64,000 nt of DNA from Membranipora membranacea (GCA_914767715.1 OU612067.1:27750162-27814161), one strand, 5' to 3'. Counted from the stretch's first letter, positions 1 through 11,840 are shown. Notes: generated by a model from the sequence alone, not told the origin. Made by a program: numbers and translations.

Positions 1-2
1 GG

Positions 3-1905
3 ACTGTGGTTAGCTCCAAGGCAATCAAATCGTTAAGTGCCAAGTTAGACTCCAAGCCTCAGGTTGTGACGATGCTGGATGTTAAAACAACAGTCTGTGA
101 AGGGGAGGTTGATTTGATGATAAAGGCTGGTAGTCATTCTGTTGGTTTACGCTGCTTTGTTGCAAAGTAATTGGTCTGTGGGTTCCAAGCAATCATTGGT
201 ATGGATGCTATAAGAGGATTGGGAGGTCTGACTGTGAGTCCAACAAGTGTGCCCCGCTTTGGTTATGTTGATGAGTGTGAGAAAATGTCACTGGTTGTAG
301 CTGCTGGTATTTCAGAAGTTTTTAGTGTGGTGGTTGAAGATACTGACTGACTGGGAAGCGTTGGACAGTTTCTTGGAAGTGGAAAGGGGAAGAGCCTGTT
401 CTAAGAAATCAATGTGGGGAGTATACCATCAGTGATAAGTGTAGAGCTGGGTATGATGAGGAAGTTGAGTCATGGATTGGTAGCGGTTGGCTCGTGGAGC
501 ATGACAGTTCGGTGCACGGTGATGTTCAAGGTGTCATACCTATGATTGCTGCATTTAAGCCTAACAAAGAGAGAAAAGTGAGGCCTGTTATGGATTATGG
601 TAGGGAGCTGAATCAGCATATAAGTAGTTATCCTGGATTGGATGTTGCGATCTGTCAGGAAAAGCTGCGCAAACTGCGCAACCTAGGAGCAAATTGCTGT
701 ATGCTGGATCTGAAGAAGGCTTATTTGCAACTGTTGAGGATGAGCTTCTGAAGTTTCAAGCCGTCCGTTATAAGGGCAAACTCTTTGTGATGACAAGGAT
801 GGGTTTCGGTCTCAATGTTGCACCAAAGATCATGTCAAAAGTGTTGTCGATGGACAGTAAAGTTGAGAGTGGCACAGATCATTACATAGATGATATAATA
901 GTTAATAAGGAATTAGTGTCTGTCGATCATGTTCGAGGTCATCTCTCTAGATATAGTCTTGTTAAGAAGGAACCGGAACCTATAAGTGATGAAAGGGTGC
1001 TTGGTCTCCGAGTGAAGGAAGATGGAATGTCTCAGCTAGTATGGGGACGGGACAATGATGTTGGTGAAATTGATGCTGTGGTGACTAAGCGAGATTTGTT
1101 CTCCTTGTGCGGTAGACTCACTGGTCACTATCCTGTTGGTGGATGGCTGTGAGTGGCTTGCAGTTACATGAAAAAGCAAGCAAGTGGTTGTGATTGGGAT
1201 GAGGAGATTCCAGCCTCCGTGAAGGTTATGCTAGCAGACACTAAAGCATTATTGCAGTTGAAAGATCCAGTTTGTGGAGTGTTGTCTGTGCCTGGTACAG
1301 AAACAAGTGTTATATGGTGTGATGCAAGCAGTCTTCCAGTGGGTGTTGTGGTTGAGATAGATGATAACATAATCGAGGATGGTTGTTGGTTGCGGAAAGA
1401 TGATGGAAACCATGTCAATTTTGCAGAGCTGGCAGCTGTGATTAGAGGGTTGAGTAGTGGAGTAAAATGGAATTTAAAATCGGTCATGACTGATTCAGCC
1501 ACCGTGTTTGGTTGGGTAAGCTCTATAATCAATGATAGTAAACGCCCAAAGGTTAGTGGGCTTGGAGAGATGCTCACTAGGAGGAGATTGAGTATGATTT
1601 CGGAGCTGATCAGCATGTATGAGTTACAGGTAGAGTTGAGATTAGTAAAGTCGGAGGAGAACTTAGCTGATGCACTCACGAGAGTTCCCAAGAAGTGGTT
1701 AAAACCTTCTGTTGAGGTCATGTCTGTGGGTTGTGTTGGCTTGTATTCTATAGAGGCACTCCGAGATCTTCACGATTCCCACCATCTTGAAGTGGAGAGT
1801 TTTTTTTTCATTTTCCAGGTGTAAGTGGGGCGAAGCAGTGCAGAAGGGTGATGTCGAGAGAGTGGTGAAGGAGTGCCAGGTGTGCAGGCGACATAGCTGT
1901 GGCAA
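3..1905 (+). pseudogene. Gypsy/Ty3-like LTR retrotransposon pol remnant
   Basis: A broken polyprotein reads in the order protease, RT, RNase H, integrase zinc finger, which is the Gypsy order. Codons from base 3 to about 300 encode the C-terminal part of an aspartic protease (IIGMDAIRGLGG-like flap end), with a TAA at 168-170; the active-site DTG/DSG would lie left of the window. RT begins near 494 (KVRPVMDY, then MLDLKKAYLQL) and shifts frame near 700. The frame from 694 carries MTRMGFGLNVAPK and the catalytic YIDD at about 883-894. A TGA at 1150-1152 separates RT from RNase H (VIWCDASS, LAELAAVIRG-like, NLADALTRVPKKW, to about 1720). After another shift an HH-CC integrase finger follows (H-D-S-H-H near 1770, CQVC near 1880). 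The integrase core and the 3' LTR are absent and the sequence passes into repeats at about 1908. Non-functional. Confidence 0.85.
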
Positions 1906-1907
1906 CT

Positions 1908-2060
1908 CAGCCCAGATTCGAATCTTGATTCGAATCGAGTAGAGTTAGAGTTGAATTGACCTCAGTTTGGCACCAGCCGAGTTTGAATTGAGTTGTGGTT
2001 GCCTGTGATTCGAGTTGAATTGAGTTGTGTTTGTGATTCGACTCTATAAACAACTCGTTC
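1908..2060. repeat. degenerate GATTCGAGTTGAATTGAG repeat
   Basis: Short related words such as GATTCGAATCGAG, GAGTTGAATTGA and GATTCGAGTTGAATTGAG recur about every 15-30 bases. It directly abuts the broken end of the retrotransposon integrase region and looks like a decayed minisatellite at the truncation point. No reading frame is supported. Confidence 0.5.
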
Positions 2061-3396
2061 TATTATATGCGGCCAGGATCCTAAACCATAGCCTAAATTT
2101 ATTACCATATTAGTACGAACAGATTGTGTGGCCCCAATATATTTCTTAGTTCACGACATCATAAATAGGTACTGTACTAAGTGACCACATGATGAAAAGA
2201 TAATGGCGAACAGCAACACTGACCAATGCCGAAATAAAAATACAAACAACAGGTTTTGTTCATAGCATAATAAGTATGCTGCCACACCAGATGAAATACA
2301 CTCAGTTGGTTTGTCTGCTTACCACAGCAGCTCCTCCTGCCATGCTGCTGTGCTAGCTAACAACTCACTTTAACTTACATTAAATTACTACACCATATGT
2401 CAGGGGGTATCCTTGAACAAATTTATTGGTAGGGTTTGCACCAGTTGAGTTGATCTCTATAGTCATTACTGTTGGATACATGTCAAAATTCGTAGGGTCA
2501 ACTACAGCCAGTTTCAGACCATCATTCATTTCCCCTGCAGAAAATGGTCTGAAACTGGCTGTGGGGCCAAACCAGCTCTTATTATTGCCATACATATTAT
2601 ATATATGTGTAGATTTCTCACTCAAACAAAAATGTGATCTAGGGGGAGTGAGAAGTACTCCCCAAATGGCATTCATTTATCCATTTTGAAATTGATTGAT
2701 GGTGCTAAGCATGCATCGATGCCTAGATAGATACAGAGAGTGAGGTACTAGTATTCTTGTCAGAAGAATCACTGTGACTGAGTAGTCTGATTAGCATTAC
2801 ACTGATATAGCAACATTGTTGAATGATTAACCTAAGGCTGGGCGGTAAAACGGTATGAACCGACCTAGAGCCGGTATGGGCCATGACCGTATCTGCAATA
2901 ATGTAACTCTTAGGTTTTTACCGCACCGTACATTGCGGTCGGTATCGATTTCGCCCTTAACACATCCGCACCGTATTTTCAGAAAGCAGTGACATCATTC
3001 CGCTGGGGTCCAACCCGGATGAAGTCAAAGTTTAGTTTTGATAAAGCTCATGTGTCAACAATTTACAACCTTGACCTTTACTTCATTTCTATAACTGGCC
3101 AATCATAACACAGTATTTCTTGTTATTACATTATGTTTCATAATCATACCCAATGAAAACTGCTGTAAGAATCACAGCAGGTTATGTTCAATTCTATGCT
3201 TTGAGTATATGTGCCTGTGACTGCAAATCATCAAGCTCACAACTTATTCTGATAATCTACTTCTTTCGGGTTGGTAAGTAAGTCAGAGGTTAGTAAAAAT
3301 GTTTATCATATTAAATAAAAATGCTTACTAGGCCTAGACAGGCTACAAACTAAAGCCTGATTGGTAATTATTTTAAACTGTCTGTTTACAATAATA
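2061..3396. other. no supported gene; hairpin and CGGTA-rich patch
   Basis: No coding sequence is recognised. Two overlapping open frames on opposite strands (2380-2689) share the inverted repeat at 2504-2562 and resemble no family known to me. A patch at about 2833-2990 is rich in GCGGTA/ACCGTA words in both orientations, as in terminal regions of some hAT-type non-autonomous elements, but no matching second end was found. Confidence 0.35.
2504..2562. repeat. 19-bp perfect inverted repeat
   Basis: The arm ACAGCCAGTTTCAGACCAT at 2504-2522 is repeated as its exact reverse complement at 2544-2562, with a 21-base spacer. No transposase or target duplication is visible beside it. Confidence 0.8.
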
Positions 3397-4840
3397 CTTA
3401 TCAATATCACCTGGGCAAAATTATTGAAAAAGCTGTAATGCATTTTTATGTTCAGTTTGTTTTACCAACCATTGATGGAAACCAGTATGCGTATCAGAAA
3501 GGCCGAGGTACGGTAGATGCAATCATAGCTGCTATCGATAATTGGACCCAATTATTAGATGAACCAAAGTCAAAATATTTGACAGTCGCTTTCCTTGACA
3601 TGTCAAAGGCTTTTGACAAGATGGACAGAGGAAAACTGATAGATATGCTAACGAGGAAGGGTATCAACTATAATCTAGTGCAAATCATCAACAGCTTCCT
3701 CACACACCGATACCAATCAGTACGCATCGGCAACAATACCAGCCGAACATTACCAGTTATAAATGGAACACCCCAGGGAACATTGCTAGGTCCTGTCTTC
3801 TGGCTATTATATGTGGACAGCCTTGAAGTTGAATGTGACATAATAAAATACGCAGATGACCTGACATTAACAGGCCTGCCCGCTAAAACACTAAACCAAC
3901 AACTGGACCTCCAAACCTCTCTAGAAACAGTATCGACATGGTGCGATGAGTATAACATGGTGGCTAATGCAAAAAAGTCATCTATTATGCATCTGACTAA
4001 CAAACATGCTCGATACCAATTCCAACCACCAACTCTGAAGCTGAATGGAGAACAAATACCACCGACAACTAAGACAAGATTTCTAGGAATCACTATCGAT
4101 CAGCATCTGTCTTTCGAAGACCATGTAGACTCGATCCTGAAGAACGTCAGACCGCTAACCTATACCCTTCTTAACCTCAAACGCTCTGGCGTACCTCAGC
4201 GGTTACTCACGAGGTTCTACCTTACATGTATACGGCCTCGTATGACATATGGAAGCGTAGCCTGGTTCTGCATGATGACCGACCAACAGAAGAAACGAGT
4301 AATCCAGCTGGAAAAACTCTCACTGAAAATTATAGCCCCAGGCTGTGACGAGTATAGTGAAAGGATAGCCCTGCTAAACATCATACCACTAGACGAATAT
4401 ATTGACTCTATGTGCCATCAACAAATCGACAAGATCAAGACACCTGGGCACTGCCTGCATCATTTACTACCTCAACCGAGTGCTCGCAGACCTAGTAGAC
4501 ATACAACGCGCCTCAACACCAGCTCACGAACTGAATTGAGAGGCAACACTTTACTCATGTGTTACAGCAATGCCGGATGTGTAAATTATAAAGTCTAAGG
4601 ATTAATTTTTTTTCTGTTTTTTATTTTCATGCCCAGGTTGCCTTCCTTACTTATATTGTGATGAAACCTCTAAAGGTCGCCTCTAATTTTTAGAAGATGA
4701 TCATTGGTTCAGTAATAAAGATTATATATATATATATATCATCAATCTAACCAATGAACTAACCCTAAGGTATAGTTCATTGATCTAACTAAGAGTAGTA
4801 GATATGAAAACAGAACAAACATTGATTGATTGATTGAATC
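3397..4840 (+). mobile_element. 5'-truncated CR1-like non-LTR retrotransposon (LINE)
   Basis: An open frame from 3438 to 4598 (386 codons, also open upstream to about 3400 with the family-typical GKIIEKAV) encodes an RT from just before motif A to the C-terminus. Visible motifs are YAYQKGRGTVDAI, motif A FLDMSKAFD (residues 52-60), motif B TPQGTLLGP (111-119) and the catalytic YADD (138-141), followed by the FLGITIDQHLSF block and the C-terminal thumb. The endonuclease and ORF1 are missing, so the copy is truncated at its 5' end as is usual for LINEs. A short 3' UTR contains an AATAAA and a TA run (about 4723-4738) and ends in a (TTGA)n tail at 4822-4837, the kind of 3' microsatellite seen in CR1 elements. 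The RT frame itself has no stop, suggesting a fairly young insertion. Assignment to CR1 rather than a neighbouring clade is from memory of motifs. Confidence 0.88.
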
Positions 4841-5432
4841 AACTAAATGCCCATATATGTTGTTGTATGATTGAGTAAAATCTTACATCAACAACAACGG
4901 CATACCCTGTGATCCTGATTCAATAATAAGGGAATGCTTAGATCTTCTGAGCATACCCTTAATTTAGTTCATTGTTCTGAGTAAGGATTATATTCATGAC
5001 TCGACTGTCTGACTCTGTCTGTGTACGGAAACACTAGTAATTTAAGTTAGTAGAAATAGTGAGTAGAAAATAGATACTGATCCATGGACAGAATTAAGTT
5101 TTGACCAGAGCAAAAGTAGCTCGATCTTTACCAGAATGGCAATCAAAACATGGGTGGTGTCAGTCAGAATTTGCAATAGCAATGTATGACTTTTGTGTCT
5201 TAGACTTGTCTGTGATGAAGAATTGCCAGTTCAGACCCTGATTTTGTTGGGGGCCTTCCATTTACTTAATACTAGTCAGGGGCTCTTTCAATTAGATAAA
5301 GCCAAAGTGACTGTTTACGATTGCAGGTCAATGCGACTGCCAAAAAGTAGCAGTGCACCACCTCACAAAATAAATGAAATAAATTACTGTGCATCAGCAA
5401 GCTCACCATTTTACATCCGTTTTAGGAGAAGA
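4841..5432. other. no supported gene
   Basis: Between the LINE tail and the hAT fragment nothing is recognised. An open frame starting at 5193 runs into the hAT first exon, but its upstream half has no recognisable content and is probably fortuitous. Confidence 0.4.
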
Positions 5433-6480
5433 ATGGATGTGGAAGATATAAGCAGTGATACAGAAGATGTTGTAGAGGTGACGCCTAGCTCGATTGTTGT
5501 TGAAGCATCAGCCAATCAGACAGACACCAATCAATGTGAGTATTTCAAATAGCAAGGTTCTAAGAGTCCTTATTATCTATTGTGTTAGTTCCCAACGATG
5601 ACTGAGAACCGATTTACTGAACCTTAATACGACCATGAAGGGAAAACATTGTTAGGATTTATCAAGCTCTGTCACACAACCAGTCAGCCAAGTAGCCTTG
5701 ATGAATAACGTGGAAACAAATCTGTTTCACTTTTCAACTAAAGAAAAGATGAACTGCAACAACCTCTATCTTCGCTATGGGCCATCTTACAGTATTACAT
5801 ATTGTTAGGTCGCCTTCTTCACTTACCAACAACATTAACATTGACATTATTGTTGTGTTTTAGCGTCAGATGGAGATATGTAGTTTGAACTAACACCAAG
5901 AACATCGAAATCTGGGAGTGCTTTGATTGTTCTGTCAATCTTTCCAAAGATCCCACCACCGGCCTAGAGATACGGAAAAAAACAGCAATATGTAAGTTTT
6001 GTAAGGGGGACAAAAGGATATTTGTGTGTGCTAGAGGCAACACTAGCGACCTTTGGTCTCATTTAGAAAAAAAACATTACTCTGAATACTCTAAGATAGC
6101 TCCTTCTAGCCTCCAGAAGTCAAGAATAGGTTGTTTGTACAGCCAAAAAACACCTCCTAACCAGCCTACCATATCCACTGCTCTAAGAGCCGCAACACCA
6201 TACAGTAGTAAATCCCGTGAACACAAGCTACGCACTGACGCTATAATAGATTACATTACATCAGACGGTAGTCCTCTATCTACTGAGACAGCCCCAAATT
6301 TGCACAGATGTTGCGCTTGTTTGACAATAGATATACAATCCCGTCTCGTCGATCAATCACTGAGACTAACTTACCTGAAAAATATCTAACTGGAAGGACA
6401 GGAATCCAGAAAAAGCTGGAGGAAAACAACAACTCGCTAGTCCCTATATTTAGCATCACAACAGATTTATGGCCCTCAAT
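5433..6480 (+). pseudogene. hAT (ZBED-like) transposase, 5' portion
   Basis: Three pieces read in order on the plus strand. An acidic first exon starts at the ATG near 5433 (MDVEDISSDTEDVVEV) and ends at a GTGAGT donor near 5536. A second exon opens after an AG at about 5900 and encodes a BED zinc finger: CKFC near 5990, then TSDLWSHLEKKH (H-x4-H) near 6045-6080. The frame continues to 6389. After one frameshift, at about 6310-6480, comes the hAT core start (YTIPSRR near 6333, SITTDLWPS near 6450), where hAT transposases carry TTD-W-S. The sequence then runs into the RT-bearing LINE. The rest of the hAT gene resumes at 12676. BED fingers bind transposon ends; the core would be an RNase H-like DDE transposase. 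It is not functional as read. Confidence 0.75.
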
Positions 6481-9411
6481 CAATTGGTTGAGTGGCCAAA
6501 GATGAGCAGTGTCAAGACTTGGCGTGAGCTTGACGAATATGCAGTTGTTGCTCTCAACTCTGCATTGACTGGAAGCGGTGAGAAAAAGGCCAAACAACTG
6601 CCTGCTATCCTCTTTTCAATTTGTGAGAAGTTTGGCTTAGTTGCGAAACGAGGTGGAAATCAGTGCACCAAAATACCAAATAGACGCCAATATGAGAAAG
6701 GCAAACTGAGAACTCAGCAACGTGCGCTGAGAGAGAGAATGAGAAATTGCGCTGAATCAGAAAGGCATGGGCTTTCTGTATTGCTTAATGATGTCAAGGA
6801 ACGAATAAGAAGGCAAGCCAGAGCTGAGGCCTTGAGGAAGAAGAGGAAGTTGAAGCGAAAGAACTTGAACAATTTCATGAAAAATCCATACGGATTTGCC
6901 AAGAAGTTGTTTGAGCAGAGTAAGAGCGGCGAGCTCAAGGCTAGTCAGGCAGAAGTTGAGGCACACTTGGCAAAAGTGTACGGTAACAAGAGCGAGGTGA
7001 ACACTGATATTGCTGGGCTTAAACGTCCAACATCTCCAGGTTTCAGTTTTGAGATGGGTGATATAAAGCTTGGAGAAGTTGCACATGTAGTTACCAAGGC
7101 ACGTGCCAAAAGTGCTCCAGGAATTAATGGCATCAGTTATAAGCTATACAAGAAATGTCCAGGCATACTGGAGATCTTGACAAAAGTGCTCAACCAAATC
7201 TGGAAGTCTGGCAAGATCCCAGATGAGTGGTGTTGTGCGAATGGTGTGTATATACCGAAAGAAGATAAGGCGGAGGACCTAGGGCAGTTTAGACCAATAT
7301 CACTGCTAAATGTAGAAGGCAAGATATTCTTCAGCGTTCTGGCAAAACGCCTCACAGATTATCTTATGAACAATGGATTCATTGATCCATCAGTTCAGAA
7401 GGCAGGCATCCCTGGATATCTTGAGCATGTGAGCATGATTTGGTCAGCAATAAAGTCTGCTAAACAAGCAAAATCGAACCTTGAGGTAATCTGGTTGGAT
7501 TTGGCGAATGCCTATGGTTCTGTACCGCACAGCATAATTGACCTCGCACTATCACACTTCTGGGTGCCCGACAGGCTAAGGGTTATGGTTGAGCGCTACT
7601 ATAAAAAGTTCAAAATGCGATTCACTACTAAGAACTTTACCACGAGCTGGCAAGAGCTGGCAGTAGGCATCCCTATGGGATGTGCTATATCACCTTTGCT
7701 ATTCGTTATGGTGATGGAGATAGTTATACGGAATTCACAAGGCAGTGTGAATGGGATCCAGGTTGCGAATAACCAGATACTACCGCCGATGAGGGCCCTT
7801 ATGGACGATATTACAATAATATCACCAGATAAGGCCCAGGTTGTAGCTTCAATCGATAGACTGCATGAGTTGATAGAGAGATGTGCGATGCGATTCAAAC
7901 CTAGCAAGAGCCGGTCCCTGTCTTTGTGTAAAGGCAAACCTGTACCAAATACCTACTTCATAGGAACAGAGCGTATTCCCACGCTTGCAGAGCAGCCTGT
8001 GAAGAGCTTAGGAAGATGGTATAGTTTACCGATCACAGACAGGTTTCGCGGAAACGAGGTGAAAAAGCAACTCATTACAGGGCTGGACGCGATTGAAAAA
8101 TGTGGTCTGTCTGGCAAATACAAAGCCTGGATTCTCAACTTTGCACTCATGCCTCGAATTCTGTGGCCTCTGACAGTTTATGATATTCCGCTAACACCAG
8201 TTGAGAGAATGGAGCAAATGATTAACAAGCACATGCGTAAGTGGCTTGGAGTTCCAAGGAGCTTCAACACTAATGTACTGTATGCCAGTTCGTTTACTCT
8301 TTCACTACCTATGAAATCGCTTGTGGAAGAGTACAAAACATCAAAGGCGATACTGGATATGATGTTGAACAAGTCACCAGACCAGGTGATAAGGGAATGT
8401 GCTCCAACACTTGACACTGGTAAAAAATGGTCTGTCACAGAGACTGTCAGAGATGCCAAATCTCGACTGGAGATAAGTGAGATTGTGGGTGCTGTGACAA
8501 CTGCACGTCATGGCATCGGCTGGGAAGCAAACCGGTGGTCCTCAAAGGAAAGCCCAAAGGTTAGACGGGAGATGGTAGATGATGAGGTGCGCAAGATGGA
8601 AGAGGAGGGCCGCCAAACACATGCTGTAGGCCAAGCCCAACAAGGCAGGTGGACTTGTTGGGAGTCTGTTGAGCAGCGTCAGCTCAAATGGACAGAATTG
8701 TGGTCGATGGAGCCACAAAGGATCCGCTTTCTGGTTGGTGCAGCTTATGATCAACTACCGACCCCAGCAAACCTGGAACGCTGGAATTTGACTGAGAACT
8801 CGAAATGCGCCGAGTGCTCGGCTAAGGGCACACTTCGACATATACTGTCGAATTGCCAACAGAGCCTGGGGAGATACACGTATAGGCATAATCAAGTCCT
8901 GAAAGTGTTGTGTAAATATGTCACGGAGAAGTGTGAATATGCTAATGCTGGTGGTGAAGCGCGTGAAAAGATTTTGCGCAAAAAGGGATTGATGAACAGC
9001 GGAGAATGGCAGGTGAGATGCGACCTCACAGAGCAGCTCAGCATGCCACAGCATATTGTGATCACGAACCAAAGACCAGACTTAATTGTTTGGTCTGACA
9101 AAGAAAAAGCACTAATACTGATGGAATTGACGGTGCCTTGGGAAGAAAATCTCTCATATGCGCATGAGAGAAAACTGACAAGATACGAAGATCTGGTCAC
9201 ACAATGCCAAGACAAAGGTTGGAATTGCGAATTATTCGCAGTGGAAGTTGGCTGCCGTGGATACATGGCTAGATCAGCTACCAAATTTCTGACTAGAGTT
9301 GGGCTTTCAGGAAGAGCACTCAAACAAGCCACAAAAAGCATAGTACATGAGGCAGAAAGCGCATCTGAATGGATATGGCAACAGCACTGTGTGAAGACAA
9401 AAGCTAAGTAA
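6469..9411 (+). CDS. LINE ORF: reverse transcriptase with C-terminal restriction-like endonuclease (R2/HERO-like)
   Basis: A single 980-codon frame without stops. Residues about 110-135 are basic (KKRKLKRKNLNN), possibly RNA-binding. RT spans about 210-470: FRPISLLNVEGK (274-285), motif A IWLDLANAYG (catalytic D344), motif B GCAISPLLF (404-412) and motif C LMDD (444-447), where Met replaces the usual Ala of YADD/FADD. A CCHC finger follows (C780, C783, H791, C796 in CAECSAKGTLRHILSNC). The C-terminus carries a PD-(D/E)xK-type nuclease: RPDLIVW (P870 D871) and LMELTVPWE (E886), then K902. This RT, finger, nuclease order is that of RLE-type LINEs (R2, R4, HERO and relatives), which nick target DNA and prime reverse transcription. 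No N-terminal C2H2 or Myb domain is present, so the copy is probably 5'-truncated. The ATG at 6469 lies inside hAT sequence, so the first 10 or so residues are host-element derived. The UTR extends beyond 9411. Confidence 0.88.
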   Translation: MALNQLVEWPKMSSVKTWRELDEYAVVALNSALTGSGEKKAKQLPAILFSICEKFGLVAKRGGNQCTKIPNRRQYEKGKLRTQQRALRERMRNCAESERHGLSVLLNDVKERIRRQARAEALRKKRKLKRKNLNNFMKNPYGFAKKLFEQSKSGELKASQAEVEAHLAKVYGNKSEVNTDIAGLKRPTSPGFSFEMGDIKLGEVAHVVTKARAKSAPGINGISYKLYKKCPGILEILTKVLNQIWKSGKIPDEWCCANGVYIPKEDKAEDLGQFRPISLLNVEGKIFFSVLAKRLTDYLMNNGFIDPSVQKAGIPGYLEHVSMIWSAIKSAKQAKSNLEVIWLDLANAYGSVPHSIIDLALSHFWVPDRLRVMVERYYKKFKMRFTTKNFTTSWQELAVGIPMGCAISPLLFVMVMEIVIRNSQGSVNGIQVANNQILPPMRALMDDITIISPDKAQVVASIDRLHELIERCAMRFKPSKSRSLSLCKGKPVPNTYFIGTERIPTLAEQPVKSLGRWYSLPITDRFRGNEVKKQLITGLDAIEKCGLSGKYKAWILNFALMPRILWPLTVYDIPLTPVERMEQMINKHMRKWLGVPRSFNTNVLYASSFTLSLPMKSLVEEYKTSKAILDMMLNKSPDQVIRECAPTLDTGKKWSVTETVRDAKSRLEISEIVGAVTTARHGIGWEANRWSSKESPKVRREMVDDEVRKMEEEGRQTHAVGQAQQGRWTCWESVEQRQLKWTELWSMEPQRIRFLVGAAYDQLPTPANLERWNLTENSKCAECSAKGTLRHILSNCQQSLGRYTYRHNQVLKVLCKYVTEKCEYANAGGEAREKILRKKGLMNSGEWQVRCDLTEQLSMPQHIVITNQRPDLIVWSDKEKALILMELTVPWEENLSYAHERKLTRYEDLVTQCQDKGWNCELFAVEVGCRGYMARSATKFLTRVGLSGRALKQATKSIVHEAESASEWIWQQHCVKTKAK

Positions 9412-11439
9412 TCCTATTACTTGTAAGCTGGGGTTTAACACACTCACTTTGTTTTGTGGAGTTGGCCAGCATTTAATTCCTTTTGTTATAATCCTTGTAA
9501 GGATTAGAATGAGGGGATTAAGTGATGATAAGCAAATTGCTTGGGGTAGAAGGCTAAGCAAAATTATGCCTTTAATACTCAAATTAAAGTAGTTTAATCT
9601 CTGCAGAGTGAAAATCAAAGTGAGTCTGAGTTAGATCTAAGGTTTTACAAACATAGGATTAAAAGCTTGGCCCTCGCATAAAAGGCAGGCAGAGCGAGAC
9701 AGGAAATCACAGTCAGCCCACTGGTTGTAGCGCAAACAAGTCATCTCTCTGACTTGTGTATGAGTTGTACTATGCTCAATGTGGTGAATTTGAGTAGTGA
9801 ACGAGTGGCACGAGGGGCGGGTGCCTTGACGATAGCGACTTTGCGCCGATGAGTTGATGGAAAGCAAACCTCCCTGCACTGGTTTGGCTTAGAGTATAAG
9901 CATGAGAGTGATGGGGCGAACATTGTTGCACTGAAACAATGAAGAGTTGGCAGCCTCCCTGGTTGCGCAACAGCGTAAACACATTAATTATGTCAAACCA
10001 CCGAAACTTACAAAATGCACTGAGGGATAGATGAGATTGATTGAGATGCTCAGCAACACACAGGGGTGGCTTCGTGCTGCTGGGGCCGGCCATGAGGAGG
10101 TTGTACTAGAGAAGGCCTCGAAACAGCGTTTGACTCATGGTTTCTAGCTGAAGACCTGTGTGTTGTGCAGTGGTACGCGCACCACTGTATGTTGTATCTT
10201 GTCATAGACTTCCTGATTGGATGTATTTATTATTTTAAGCCAATCAATGCTGCTCTCACAAATTTTATTTTCTAACTGTCAATTGGATGTTTTGGTAGCA
10301 GGAATCCAATTGCATTGCAGCTGACATTATCCATCAGATGGTGGTCGCCATCTTTTTCTTTTACAAAACAAGCTTGCCAACATAAATGCAACAATATGGG
10401 TTAGTTTGTTAGTTACCCTCGATATAGTTAGGAGCCATATAGGCACCTGTGGTCTGTTAGTTAAGCTTGCACAACAATGCCCAAGTTGACACAGCAGGAG
10501 TTTTCCTGGTCAGCAGACTTGACTGAACTGAATCACAGGTGACAATAAACAGGCTCATGACAGGCTCTATCTATCTCGTCTGATGAAGATAAATGTAAAA
10601 GACGGAGGATGTCCGTGGTAAAGTGAGCATCCGAAGGGAAGTCATTTCGACTGTGGTGTGAAAGTGTGTGATAATCCGGCCATAGATAACCTTCGGTCGA
10701 TTGTGAGTTTTGCCGAAAAGGTCACTTTGTTTGGCCAGTTGCACTCTCACCACAGAGAAAAGTTGAAACGCACTTTCTCGCATTGTTCAAAATTTCAATG
10801 TACAATATATTCATTATGGTCGCATCTGAAATTCAGGAAATTTCTAGTTGTTGCTCTATTGCAGCAGATGGGAATTCCCCACAACATGTAACATTCATGG
10901 AAAAGACAGGTCCAAAAAAAAAGGTTGCATAAAGATTGTTGCGGCTAAATGGTATACTCCCAAAAAAAGTAGCCAATCTCGAGAAAAAAGTTTGGTGATG
11001 CATGCCCTAATCCTCCATATGTCCGGTATACATGGATGACAATGTGCGACAACCAAAACGACTAGCCCTAAAGTCAATGAACTTTTTCAGGACCACCAAT
11101 TATAAATGAAGTGATTGTTTATTTATGTCACATCATGAAAAACATTAGTAATAATGAATTGTTGCTGATAATAAAAGTATATATATTGTTTTGTTCACAA
11201 TATACACTAATACATGACATCATCATACTCATGTTTACACGAATCCTTTATTTATTTATTTATTTATGATAAAGTATAGAGTTTTGGTCATTACAACCCT
11301 CACAAACTCCCAAAATGATCGATATGAATAGTGTTTATTTGTGGCCGCTTGTCTGCAACATCAATGAAAAATACTGTATTCAACAGTGCCCTTTGGTAAA
11401 GCCCATATAGCTATTTTATCCCATCTCATGTAAACTTGA
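9412..11439. other. LINE 3' flank and unassigned sequence
   Basis: The LINE 3' UTR starts here and may reach about 10180, where G+C content drops, but no poly(A), target duplication or return to hAT sequence marks its end. No coding sequence is recognised; open frames on either strand are short and resemble no family known to me. Confidence 0.3.
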
Positions 11440-11840
11440 TTGTAGGATTTTAATAGCATATAATTGCCAATTAATGACAGCGACCGTAACTAGGCACTTG
11501 AAAAAATTCTAGGCACTATATAAATCTGTCAAGCGTATTTCAAAATCGACCAATAAGAACCAGTAAAATGTGGGGTGGGTAATTTGAAATCTCTGCGGCT
11601 GTGCAATTTTGAGTCAAAGCTTTATTTTGAGTCAAAGCTTTATACTGGGATGTGTGTATGAAAAATCTGCATCAGCCTATGCAATTTTCTTCTCAATAAA
11701 GTCAAGACTGCTCATCATAGTCCCAAAAAAGCAGGAGGAATTTGAATGCTGCTAACCCCATTTGAATTTGATATGGCTGGGTGATCGCTTTACATTGACT
11801 GGCCCTTATATACCGGTCGAGCCACTTTAAACGTATTTCT
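11440..11840 (+). repeat. dispersed ~400-bp repeat, copy 1 (inverted relative to 56140-56540)
   Basis: Bases about 11708-11835 match the reverse complement of about 56150-56275 at over 90 percent by eye (core word GGAGGAATTTGAATGCTGCT), and the opposite ends also match (TAGGATTTTA near 11445, GACCAATAAGA near 11548). The middle, about 11600-11700, does not align. Conserved ends with a divergent centre are typical of a non-autonomous DNA transposon family. No coding capacity. Confidence 0.65.

Noticed and set aside
1164-1721. 185-codon minus-strand gene
   Set aside because: It is antisense to the RNase H region of the Gypsy-like element.
2380-2689. Open frames on both strands around an inverted repeat
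   Set aside because: They share the inverted arms, resemble no known protein and have no splice or start support.
6714-9411. Long minus-strand open frames opposite the LINE ORF
   Set aside because: They are antisense shadows of a clearly coding plus-strand RT gene with RT, CCHC and nuclease motifs.
10570-10660. Hammerhead-like ribozyme (CTGATGA word near 10580)
   Set aside because: The required GAAA and cleavage-site helices do not follow; the word alone occurs by chance.
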